Shown here: in pieces, positions 24,430 to 31,745 of the stretch
Numbering within the stretch: the first letter of the stretch is position 1
How the letters are laid out: every line of letters begins with the position of its first letter
Origin: Sulfuricella sp.
GTDB taxonomy: Bacteria > Pseudomonadota > Gammaproteobacteria > Burkholderiales > Sulfuricellaceae
Assembly (NCBI GenBank): GCA_028714955.1
Contig: JAQTLK010000005.1
Location: forward strand, 8,997-45,826
Reading direction: 5' to 3'
Length of the DNA: 36,830 nt
Program-made: the position numbers and the translations under genes
Notes under the pieces: model-generated
The model's database searches: none
Told to the model about the DNA's origin: nothing
Seen by the model: the letters and a program-made list of their open reading frames with translations, nothing else

Positions 24430-24606
24430 GGGTGAAAAGCCGGTTCTGAAAACAATACGTTAATATTTGCAGGTTCCGGTGGCAAACGCAAAGCAATCGC
24501 AGCCCGGATGAAATGAAACGGAATCCGGGATTTCTCTGTTCGCGCCCTCCCGGATTGCGCTGCATCCGGGCTACGGTGGGCTGCGGCGGGGATGACGGCT
24601 TATCCA
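24430..24606. repeat. spacer with REP-like nested palindrome (24501-24572)
   Basis: Outer arms AGCCCGGATG (24501-24510) and CATCCGGGCT (24563-24572) enclose inner arms AATCCGGGA (24522-24530) and TCCCGGATT (24548-24556). The right side, CCCGGATTGCGCTGCATCC, matches a repeat frequently seen between proteobacterial genes. On the minus strand it follows the synthetase/GNAT gene and precedes mtnA, so it may end or stabilise the first transcript. No gene is seen. Confidence 0.65.
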
Positions 24607-27300
24607 TCACAGCATCTTGCTGACATTCTTGATGCTTTCGTCTTCCGGACTGGTTTCGATGTTGAAGCCCAGGCGCGTCATCAGCTTCAGCATGTTGCGG
24701 TTGTTGCCGAGCACTTCGCCTTCCATGACTTTCAGCCCCTTGGAGCGGGCGGCGTCCATCAGCGCGGTCATCAGTTTCTGGCCGAGCCCCTTGCCGCGCA
24801 TGGCATCCGCGACGACCAGGGCGAATTCGCAGCTTTCCCCGTCCGGGTTGATGGAGAAGCGCGTCACGCCCAGTTCCATTTCCTTGCCATGTTCCTGGGT
24901 CACGGCGATCAGGGCCATTTCGCGGCTGTAGTCGATTTGCGTGAAGCGCGACAGCATGTCCGGGGTGAGCTCCTGCACGCTGCGCATGAAGCGGAAATAG
25001 CGCGATTCCTCGGACAGGTCGTGCACGAATGCCTGTTCGAGCTCGGCATCTTCCGGGCGGATGGGGCGGATGGTGATGTCGGTGCCGTCCGCCAGTTGCC
25101 ACTTGCTGACCAGGTGCGTCGGGTAGGGATAAATCGCCATGTGGGCGTAGCGGTCCGGGTTGGGCTGGCGGTATTCCACCACCACGCGCGCATCGGCGGC
25201 CAGCACGCCGTTTTCGTCCACGATCAGCGGGTTGATGTCCATTTCCATCAGCAGCGGCAGCTCGCACACCATTTCCGACACGCGCAGCAGCACGCTTTCG
25301 AGCGCCGCCATGTCGGCCGGCGGCATGTGGCGGAAGGCGCCCAGCATCCTGGAGACGTGGGTGCCGTGGATGAGATCCTTGACCAGGAAATGGTTGAGCG
25401 GCGGCAGGGTGACGGCGCGGTCGCCCATGATTTCCACCGTGGTGCCGCCGGCGCCGAAGGTGATGACCGGGCCGAACACCGGGTCGCTGGTCACGCCGAC
25501 CATCAGTTCGCGGCCATTGGGCTTGACGATCATGGGCTCGATCGAAATGCCGTCCATGCGCGCGCCGGGACGGTTGCGCTGCACATTTTCCATGATCTCG
25601 TGGTACGCGGCGCGCACCGCCTGGGCATTGCCGAGATTGAGCCGCACGCCGCCGGCATCGGTCTTGTGGCTGATGTCGGGCGAATTGACCTTCATCGCCA
25701 CCGGGAAGCCCAGTTGCTCGGCAATCAGCAGCGCCTCGTTGGGCGTGCGGGCCACCATGGTTTTCGCCACAGGGATGTGGAAGGCCGACAGCAGCGCCTT
25801 GGATTCCATCTCGTTGAGCACCTTGCGGCGCTCCAGCAGGGCGCCTTCGATCACCATGCGCGCGCCCGCCACGTCGGGCTCGACCTGGTCGGAGAGCGGG
25901 CCGGGCATCTGCATCAGCAATTTCTGGTTGCGGTAATAGTCCGAGAGATAGGAAAACACTTCCACCGCCGGTTCCGGCGTGCGGAAACTGGGTTTTCTGG
26001 CCTTGGTGAAGGCGAGGCGCGCTTCGGCCACCTGGGATTCGCCCATCCAGCAGGCCAGCAGGGGCTTGCTGTATTGGCCGGCGAGCTCGATCACCGTGTT
26101 GGCCGCTTCCAGCGGCCGGGTCATGGCCTGGGGAGTGAGAATGGCGAGCACGCCGTCCACGTTCGGATCTTCCAGGCAGGCCTTGACCGCATGGTGGTAA
26201 CGCTCGGCCTGCGCGTCGCCGATGATGTCCACCGGGTTACTGTGCGGCCAGTTGGGCGGCAGGACGTGGTTGAGCCGTTCGATGGTGCTGTCCGAAAGCG
26301 TGGCAATTTCCAGCCCCAGGTCCACGGCGCGGTCGGTGGCCATCACGCCCGGACCGCCGCCATTGGTGACGATGGCAAGACGGTTGCCGACCGGACGGAA
26401 GCCGGACGAAAGCGCCTTGGCGGCGGCGAACAGCTGGGTGATGGTCTGCACCCGCACCACGCCGGCGCGGCGCACGGCGGCGTCGAACACGTCGTCCGAG
26501 CCCACCAGCGAGGCGGTGTGCGACATGGCCGCCTTGGATCCGGCGGCGTGACGCCCCACCTTGACCAGAATCACCGGCTTGATGCGCGCGGCGGCGCGGA
26601 TAGAGCTCATGAAGCTGCGCGCGTTGCGGATGCCTTCGATGTACAGCAGGATGTTCTGGGTCTTGTTGTCCGAGACCAGGTAGTCGAGGATTTCTCCGAA
26701 GTCCACGTCGGCGGAGGAGCCCATCGATACCACGCTGGAGAAGCCGACATCGTTGCTCTGCGCCCAGTCCAGAATGGCGGTGCAGAGCGCGCCGGATTGC
26801 GACACGAAAGCGAGATTGCCGCTATTCGCGCCGCCCTTGTTGAAAGTGGCGTTGAGACCGATGGAAGGGCGCATTACGCCGAGGCAATTGGGGCCGATCA
26901 GGCGGATGCCGTGGCGGCTGGCATTCTCCAGCACGGCACGCTCCAGCGCCTGGCCTTTGGGACCGGTTTCGCCAAAACCGGCGGTGATGATGACCGCCGC
27001 CTTGACGCCATGCTTGCCGCAATCCTCGATGATGTCGGGCACGGTCTGGGGCGGCGTGGCGATGACCACCAGTTCAACCGCCTCGCCGATTTCGGCGATC
27101 GTGGGGTAGGCTTTCCTGCCCTGAATTTCCGCGCTCTTCGGATTGATGGGGTAAAGGCCGCCCTGGTAGCCGCTTTCCAGCATGTTCTGAAAGACGATCT
27201 GGCCGATCGAGTCGATGCGGTCGCTGGCGCCAAACACCGCGACGGACTTGGGCGCGAAAAGGGGACTGAGGTAATGTTGACCCATGATTTTGCGATCCAA
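24607..27300 (-). CDS. acyl-CoA synthetase (NDP-forming)-like/GNAT fusion, Pat-like protein acetyltransferase
   Basis: A large fusion of up to 897 aa. Order: CoA-binding domain (about residues 10-140, SVAVFGASDR), succinyl-CoA-ligase-like domains (about 145-460), ATP-grasp (about 490-710, with LLIAEQLGFPVAMKVNSPDISHKTDAGGV), then a C-terminal GNAT domain (about 735-890) with acetyl-CoA loop RGKGLGQKLM. Salmonella Pat (YfiQ) has this layout and acetylates the active-site lysine of acetyl-CoA synthetase. The segment AMSHTASLVGSDD keeps a His where NDP-forming synthetases carry the phospho-His, so residual ligase activity cannot be excluded. The start is either TTG 27300 or, more likely, ATG 27285 (MGQHYLSP). 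It diverges from an HDAC-like gene. Confidence 0.92.
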   Translation of the reverse strand: MDRKIMGQHYLSPLFAPKSVAVFGASDRIDSIGQIVFQNMLESGYQGGLYPINPKSAEIQGRKAYPTIAEIGEAVELVVIATPPQTVPDIIEDCGKHGVKAAVIITAGFGETGPKGQALERAVLENASRHGIRLIGPNCLGVMRPSIGLNATFNKGGANSGNLAFVSQSGALCTAILDWAQSNDVGFSSVVSMGSSADVDFGEILDYLVSDNKTQNILLYIEGIRNARSFMSSIRAAARIKPVILVKVGRHAAGSKAAMSHTASLVGSDDVFDAAVRRAGVVRVQTITQLFAAAKALSSGFRPVGNRLAIVTNGGGPGVMATDRAVDLGLEIATLSDSTIERLNHVLPPNWPHSNPVDIIGDAQAERYHHAVKACLEDPNVDGVLAILTPQAMTRPLEAANTVIELAGQYSKPLLACWMGESQVAEARLAFTKARKPSFRTPEPAVEVFSYLSDYYRNQKLLMQMPGPLSDQVEPDVAGARMVIEGALLERRKVLNEMESKALLSAFHIPVAKTMVARTPNEALLIAEQLGFPVAMKVNSPDISHKTDAGGVRLNLGNAQAVRAAYHEIMENVQRNRPGARMDGISIEPMIVKPNGRELMVGVTSDPVFGPVITFGAGGTTVEIMGDRAVTLPPLNHFLVKDLIHGTHVSRMLGAFRHMPPADMAALESVLLRVSEMVCELPLLMEMDINPLIVDENGVLAADARVVVEYRQPNPDRYAHMAIYPYPTHLVSKWQLADGTDITIRPIRPEDAELEQAFVHDLSEESRYFRFMRSVQELTPDMLSRFTQIDYSREMALIAVTQEHGKEMELGVTRFSINPDGESCEFALVVADAMRGKGLGQKLMTALMDAARSKGLKVMEGEVLGNNRNMLKLMTRLGFNIETSPEDESIKNVSKML

Positions 27301-27314
27301 ATGAAAGAGGGGGT

Positions 27315-27320
27315 ATTATA
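27315..27320 (-). promoter_or_regulatory. TATAAT -10 element for the synthetase/GNAT gene
   Basis: A perfect TATAAT on the minus strand, about 30 bases upstream of ATG 27285. No good -35 hexamer lies 16-18 bases further; an activator-type promoter is possible, with the palindrome at 27338-27348 nearby. Confidence 0.45.
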
Positions 27321-27337
27321 AGAACCGATTGTGACCA

Positions 27338-27376
27338 TTGTGCCACAAAATATGACCCCCCAGTCTTGTACAAGAC
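27338..27376. promoter_or_regulatory. two palindromes in the acetyltransferase-deacetylase divergent spacer
   Basis: TTGTG-C-CACAA (27338-27348) and the perfect 14-bp palindrome GTCTTGTACAAGAC (27363-27376) lie in an 84-base spacer. The second ends 8 bases before the deacetylase ATG, over the expected ribosome-binding region. Both look like dimeric-regulator sites; the regulators are unknown. Confidence 0.5.
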
Positions 27377-27384
27377 CGTTAACG

Positions 27385-28308
27385 ATGCATACTGCTTACA
27401 TCACCCATCCCGCCTGCCTCAAGCACGACATGGGCGCCGATCATCCGGAGAGTCCGGCGCGCATCACGGCAATCGAAGACCAGTTGATCGCGTCCGGCCT
27501 GTTGCCGTTTCTCGATCACCATGAAGCGCCGCGCGCCAGCGATGAACAACTGGCGCGCGTGCATGAACGCGGCTATATCCGCATGGTGTTCGATCAGGCG
27601 CCGAGCGCGGGCCTGGTTTACCTTGACGGCGACACGGCGATGAACCCCCATAGTCTCGAAGCCGCGCTGCGTGCCGCCGGGGCGGCGGTGCTCGGGGTGG
27701 AGCTGAGCATGTCGGGCCGGGCGGAGAACGCCTTTTGCAATATCCGCCCGCCCGGCCATCATGCCGGGCGCAGCAGCAGCGGCGGCTTCTGCATTTTCAA
27801 CAACGTGGCGGTGGCCGCGGCGCATGCGCTTGAACAGCATGGCCTGCAGCGCGTGGCTATCGCCGATTTCGACGTGCATCACGGTAACGGGACGGAGGAC
27901 ATCTTTCACGACGACCCGCGCGTGATGCTGTGTTCCACTTTCCGCCATCCCTATTACCCTTATTGCGGCGCCGACAGCGGCAACGAGCACATCATCAACG
28001 TGCCGCTTCCCGCCGGCACGGCGGGGGAGAGTTTCCGCGCGGCGGTGATGGAGCAGTGGTTCCCGGCCCTGGAGCGCTTCAGGCCAGAAATGTTGCTGGT
28101 TTCAGCCGGGTTCGACGCGCACCGCGAGGATGACATGGGCGGGTTCGCGCTGAGGGAGGCCGATTACATCTGGATAACCGAAAGACTCAAGGATATCGCC
28201 GCCCGCCATGCCGCCGGCCGCATCGTTTCGGTGCTGGAGGGCGGCTACGCCCTGCATGCGCTGGGACGCAGCGCGGTGGCGCATATCAGGGTGCTGAGCG
28301 GATTGTGA
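27385..28308 (+). CDS. histone-deacetylase-family amidohydrolase (HDAC/HDAH-like)
   Basis: Zinc-dependent deacetylase fold, 307 aa, of the arginase/deacetylase superfamily, closest in pattern to bacterial class II HDAC homologues (HDAH, acetylpolyamine hydrolase, AcuC). Motifs: RPPGHHAG with the catalytic His pair, IADFDVHHGNGT with zinc Asp and His, SAGFDAHRED with the second zinc Asp, and VLEGGYAL with the Tyr that polarises the substrate carbonyl. The catalytic set is complete. The start taken is ATG 27385 (MHTAYITHPACLKHD), matching the family N terminus; the open frame to 27331 lies across promoter-like palindromes. It heads an operon with archease (GTGA overlap). The substrate may be acetyl-lysine proteins, acetylpolyamines or another amide. 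Confidence 0.92.
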   Translation: MHTAYITHPACLKHDMGADHPESPARITAIEDQLIASGLLPFLDHHEAPRASDEQLARVHERGYIRMVFDQAPSAGLVYLDGDTAMNPHSLEAALRAAGAAVLGVELSMSGRAENAFCNIRPPGHHAGRSSSGGFCIFNNVAVAAAHALEQHGLQRVAIADFDVHHGNGTEDIFHDDPRVMLCSTFRHPYYPYCGADSGNEHIINVPLPAGTAGESFRAAVMEQWFPALERFRPEMLLVSAGFDAHREDDMGGFALREADYIWITERLKDIAARHAAGRIVSVLEGGYALHALGRSAVAHIRVLSGL

Positions 28309-28712
28309 GCTTCGACTATTTCGAGCACGATGCCGACATCGGCGTCATCGGCCGTGGCGCGACGCTGGAGGAGGCGTTCGAAGGCGCTGCCGAGGGTATG
28401 TTTGCAATCATGGCGGATGCCGCCCAGGTCAGGCCGCTGGTGCAGTTCGCGTTTGCCTTTGCCGAAGACGATGTGGAACTGGCCCTGGTGACCTGGCTCA
28501 ATCGCCTGCTGGCGGAGGCGCGGCAGCGGGGCCTGGCGCTGGCGCGCTTCAGGCTGAAGCGCGTTGATGGCCAGTGGCAGGGGGAAGCCTGGGGCGCGCC
28601 GTGGGGTGCGAACATGGAGCGCGGTACCGAGGTCAAGGGTGCGACCCTGACCATGCTGCGTGTCGGGCAGAGCGAGGGGGCCTGGGAAGCCCGCTGCGTG
28701 GTGGATGTATGA
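28305..28712 (+). CDS. archease
   Basis: Small activator protein, 135 aa, that promotes guanylylation and multiple turnover of the RNA ligase RtcB. The N-terminal metal-site motif YFEHDADIGV and the C-terminal acidic residue in ARCVVDV are present, along with the EDDVELALVTWLNRLLAEA helix typical of the family. It starts with GTG 28305 overlapping the deacetylase stop. Location directly upstream of rtcB (55-base gap) supports the identity strongly. Confidence 0.92.
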   Translation: MSFDYFEHDADIGVIGRGATLEEAFEGAAEGMFAIMADAAQVRPLVQFAFAFAEDDVELALVTWLNRLLAEARQRGLALARFRLKRVDGQWQGEAWGAPWGANMERGTEVKGATLTMLRVGQSEGAWEARCVVDV

Positions 28713-28767
28713 GTTCAGCCCTCAGCTATCAGCCGTCAGTAAAACCATTAAAAACCGGGAACTGAGC

Positions 28768-30201
28768 ATGGATATATCCCGCCTGCAAAAAATTGATGCC
28801 TGTAGCTGGATCGTGCCCCTGCGCGCCGGGGAAAAACGCGCCCCGGCGATTCTCTACGGCAGCGAATCCCTGCTGGCCGGCATGGACGACAAGGTGCTGG
28901 AGCAGATCACCAACGTGGCTTGCCTGCCGGGCCTGGTGGGCAGCGCCATGACCATGCCCGACGCGCACTGGGGTTATGGCTTCCCGATCGGCGGCGTGGC
29001 GGCGTTCGACCCCGAGCTGGGCGGCATCATTTCGGCGGGCGGCGTGGGCTTCGATATCTCCTGCGGCATTCGCTGCCTGCGCAGCAACCTCGATCTCCAG
29101 CACATCGCGCCGCACCTGGAAAAACTGGCGGATGCCTTGTTCCGCGCCATTCCGGCAGGGGTGGGCGAGGAGGGCAGGCTGAGACTGACGCCTGCCCAGT
29201 TGAATGAGGTGCTGACGGGTGGCGCGCAATGGGCGGTGCAGCATGGTTATGGCCACGCGGATGAGCTGGAATATATCGAGGAGCACGGCCGCATGGCAGG
29301 CGCCGTGCCGGGCAACGTGTCCGAGCTTGCCAAGAAGCGCCAGCGCGGCGAGATGGGCACGCTCGGATCGGGCAATCATTACCTGGAACTCCAGGTGGTG
29401 GAGAAAATTTTTGATCCTGCAACCGCCCAGGCTTTTGGCCTGCACCAGGGACAGCTCCTGATTTCCATCCATTGCGGCTCGCGCGGGCTGGGGCATCAGG
29501 TCGGCACCGACTATCTGCTTTCCCTCGCCAAGGCAGCGGGCCGTCTGGGCATTCGCCTCCCAGACCGCGAACTGGCCTGCGCACCGATCAACTCGCCGGA
29601 AGGCCAGGAGTATCTCGGCGCCATGAACGCCGCGATCAACGTGGCGCTGGCCAACCGCCAGATACTTGCCCACCTGACGCGCGAGGTGTTCGACGAAATC
29701 CTGCCGCAGGCGAGACTGGAAACGCTGTTCGATGTTTCACACAACACCTGCAAGCCGGAAAAGCACCAGGTGGACGGCAAGGAGCGCCTGCTCTACGTCC
29801 ACCGCAAGGGCGCCACGCGCGCCTTCGGCCCCGGCCATCCCGCCTTGCCGGCGCGCTACCGGGCGGCTGGGCAGCCGGTCATCATCGGCGGCAGCATGGG
29901 GACGGGCTCCTACGTGCTGGCCGGCACGAACGAGAGCGAGAGACGCGCCTTTTCCTCGGCCAGCCATGGCGCCGGGCGCGCCATGAGCCGCACCCAGGCG
30001 CTGAAGCGCTGGCAGGGAAAGGAGTTGATTCGCGATCTGGCCAGCAGGGGAATCCTGATCCGCACGCTATCCCTGCGCGGGGCGGCGGAAGAAGCGCCGG
30101 GTGCCTACAAGGACGTGGACGAAGTGGCGGCGGCGACGGAGCAGGCGGGGTTGGCGAGGCGCGTTGCCTTTTTGCGGCCCAAAGTATGCATCAAGGGATA
30201 A
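28768..30201 (+). CDS. rtcB: RNA-splicing ligase RtcB
   Basis: GTP- and Mn-dependent ligase joining 2',3'-cyclic phosphate (or 3'-phosphate) ends to 5'-OH ends, used in RNA repair, 477 aa. Mn ligand Cys99 lies in GVGFDISCGIR; further ligands are in GSGNHYLELQ, ISIHCGSRGLGHQ and FDVSHNTCK. The guanylate-accepting His400 is in SASHGAGRAMSR. The start at ATG 28768 (MDISRLQKID) is preceded by GGGA about 7 bases upstream. There is no RtcA cyclase and no RtcR regulator in the window, unlike the E. coli operon. It is followed 14 bases later by the phosphoribosyltransferase gene. Confidence 0.96.
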   Translation: MDISRLQKIDACSWIVPLRAGEKRAPAILYGSESLLAGMDDKVLEQITNVACLPGLVGSAMTMPDAHWGYGFPIGGVAAFDPELGGIISAGGVGFDISCGIRCLRSNLDLQHIAPHLEKLADALFRAIPAGVGEEGRLRLTPAQLNEVLTGGAQWAVQHGYGHADELEYIEEHGRMAGAVPGNVSELAKKRQRGEMGTLGSGNHYLELQVVEKIFDPATAQAFGLHQGQLLISIHCGSRGLGHQVGTDYLLSLAKAAGRLGIRLPDRELACAPINSPEGQEYLGAMNAAINVALANRQILAHLTREVFDEILPQARLETLFDVSHNTCKPEKHQVDGKERLLYVHRKGATRAFGPGHPALPARYRAAGQPVIIGGSMGTGSYVLAGTNESERRAFSSASHGAGRAMSRTQALKRWQGKELIRDLASRGILIRTLSLRGAAEEAPGAYKDVDEVAAATEQAGLARRVAFLRPKVCIKG

Positions 30202-30215
30202 AGGGAAGATAAATC

Positions 30216-30764
30216 ATGCTGGCCTCGGAAAAAGCCTGGGAAATTCTTCAAACGGCGGACCTTGTCCACTCTGCCCGGACTGTGTCCGACACCGTGCGGC
30301 GGCTGGCCGGGGAGATTTCTGCGCAAATGTCGGAGCAGCAGCCGCTGGTGCTTTGCGTGATGAGCGGAGCGACGGTGTTCGCCGGCCAGTTGCTGCCGCT
30401 GCTGGCGTTCCCCCTGGATTTCGATTACGTGCAGGTGTCGCGCTATGGCGATGCTATCCGCGGCGGACAAATGGTGTGGAAAGTACCGCCGCCCGTGAGT
30501 GTCAAAGGGCGGGTGGTGCTGTTGCTGGATGATATTCTGGACGAGGGGATCACCCTGGCGGAAATTCACGCCAGCGTGCTGGAACTGGGGGCAACTGAAT
30601 GTTACAGCGCTGTTTTCGCCGACAAGGACAGCGTCCACACCAAGCCGATTCGTGCCGATTTCGTCGGCTTGCGCGTGCCTGACCGTTATGTGTTCGGTTT
30701 CGGCATGGATGTGCACGGCGCGTGGCGCAATCTCCCCGCGATTTATGCCTTGAAGGAAAACTAA
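30216..30764 (+). CDS. purine (hypoxanthine/guanine) phosphoribosyltransferase
   Basis: Cytoplasmic salvage enzyme converting hypoxanthine or guanine plus PRPP to IMP or GMP, 182 aa. The PRPP loop is VVLLLDDILDEGITLAE (about residues 103-119), LVLCVMSGATVFAGQLL corresponds to the pyrophosphate loop, and DFVGLRVPDRYVFGFGMD is the base-binding and flexible-loop end of HPRT-type enzymes. ATG 30216 has AAGGGAAG about 7 bases upstream. One base separates it from the phosphorylase gene, so the two are coupled. Together they could release hypoxanthine from methylthioinosine and recapture it as IMP. Confidence 0.93.
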   Translation: MLASEKAWEILQTADLVHSARTVSDTVRRLAGEISAQMSEQQPLVLCVMSGATVFAGQLLPLLAFPLDFDYVQVSRYGDAIRGGQMVWKVPPPVSVKGRVVLLLDDILDEGITLAEIHASVLELGATECYSAVFADKDSVHTKPIRADFVGLRVPDRYVFGFGMDVHGAWRNLPAIYALKEN

Positions 30765-30765
30765 T

Positions 30766-31527
30766 ATGCTTGGAATTATCGGCGGCAGCGGCCTGACGCA
30801 GATGCCGGATCTTCAGGACGTTCGCCGCAAAGTGGTGCGCACGCCGTTTGGCGATCCATCGGGCCCCCTGACATTCGGCCGGGTCAACGGGCATGAGGTG
30901 GTGTTCCTGGCGCGTCACGGCTATGGCCATACCATTCCTCCCCATGCCGTGAATTACCGCGCCAACCTCTGGGCGCTGCATGCCCAGGGCGTGAAGGAGG
31001 TGCTCTCCATCGCCACGGTAGGCGGTATTCATGCCGACCTGGTGCCGGGCACGATCGTATTTCCCGACCAGATCATCGATTACACCTGGGGGCGCAGTTC
31101 GAGCTACCAGGATTGCCAGGAAACGTATGGCGCCAAACCGGTCGTGCACCTTGATTTTACCTGGCCCTACTGCGAGGAAATGCGTCAGATCGGCATGAAT
31201 GCCTGCCGGCTGGCGGGAGAAAAGTATGTCGATGGCGGCGTCTATGCCGCGGTGCAGGGTCCGCGCCTCGAAACGGTGGCGGAAATCAATCGCCTGGAAC
31301 GCGACGGCGCCACCATGGTGGGCATGACCGGCATGCCGGAAGCCATTCTGGCCAGGGAGGTCGGCCTGTGTTATGCGGCGCTCGCGGTTTCGGCCAATCA
31401 TGCCGCCGGGCGCGGTTCCAGCAAGGAGGCCATCCCCTACGAAGAGGTCGAGGCGGTGTTGGCGCGGGCGATGCAGCGCGTGCGCGGCGTGCTCGGGCAT
31501 CTGGTGGCACTGCATAACAATGAGTAG
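30766..31527 (+). CDS. mtnP: S-methyl-5'-thioinosine (or thioadenosine) phosphorylase
   Basis: Purine-nucleoside phosphorylase family, 253 aa, producing methylthioribose-1-phosphate and a free purine. The N-terminal IIGGSGLTQM, FLARHGYGHTIPPHAVNYRAN phosphate-binding region and GPRLETVAEINRLERDGATMVGMTGMPEA are family motifs. At the base-recognition site it reads SANHAAG (Asn211, Ala213), where adenine-specific MTA phosphorylases have Asp residues; the Pseudomonas aeruginosa methylthioinosine phosphorylase also has Asn there. That and the coupled HPRT gene favour methylthioinosine as substrate, with hypoxanthine released. Its product feeds MtnA, encoded 6 kb away. ATG 30766 is certain by spacing. 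Confidence 0.9.
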   Translation: MLGIIGGSGLTQMPDLQDVRRKVVRTPFGDPSGPLTFGRVNGHEVVFLARHGYGHTIPPHAVNYRANLWALHAQGVKEVLSIATVGGIHADLVPGTIVFPDQIIDYTWGRSSSYQDCQETYGAKPVVHLDFTWPYCEEMRQIGMNACRLAGEKYVDGGVYAAVQGPRLETVAEINRLERDGATMVGMTGMPEAILAREVGLCYAALAVSANHAAGRGSSKEAIPYEEVEAVLARAMQRVRGVLGHLVALHNNE

Positions 31528-31745
31528 AAACAGCGTGAAGCGTTTCCTCGCTCCTCTCGCCCTCCCTCATCCCAAGCTTCTCACAGCGGGGGTAGGGGCG
31601 AGGGAACCCGCGTGGTTACTGGTGTTGCAGCAGATTTCGTCAACCCGGCTGCCTTTCCCAGGATGAATCCGACAAAATTCTTGCTGAATGATCGTTGCAC
31701 CCGCCGGGTGACACAGCCTCGTCCCACTGAGGTTTCCAGGTTAAA
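31528..31745. other. spacer with decayed dispersed repeat
   Basis: No gene is seen. A weak inverted pair TCTCGCCCT (near 31557) and AGGGGCGAG (near 31602), with CCTCATCCC and GGGGGTAGGGG tracts, resembles a degraded copy of the GC-rich palindrome family found at 7762, 8816 and 19447. Confidence 0.5.

Noticed and set aside
24592-27321. A very long open frame (about 900 codons) on the + strand
   Set aside because: It is antisense to the synthetase/GNAT gene, whose domains are unmistakable. The + strand translation is His/Arg/Gly-rich with no family motif, a usual mirror effect of high GC.
27315-27365. Complete sigma70 promoter for the synthetase/GNAT gene
   Set aside because: Only the TATAAT is convincing. 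The 16-18-base position holds GCACAA and the TTGTGG further up is about 22 bases away.
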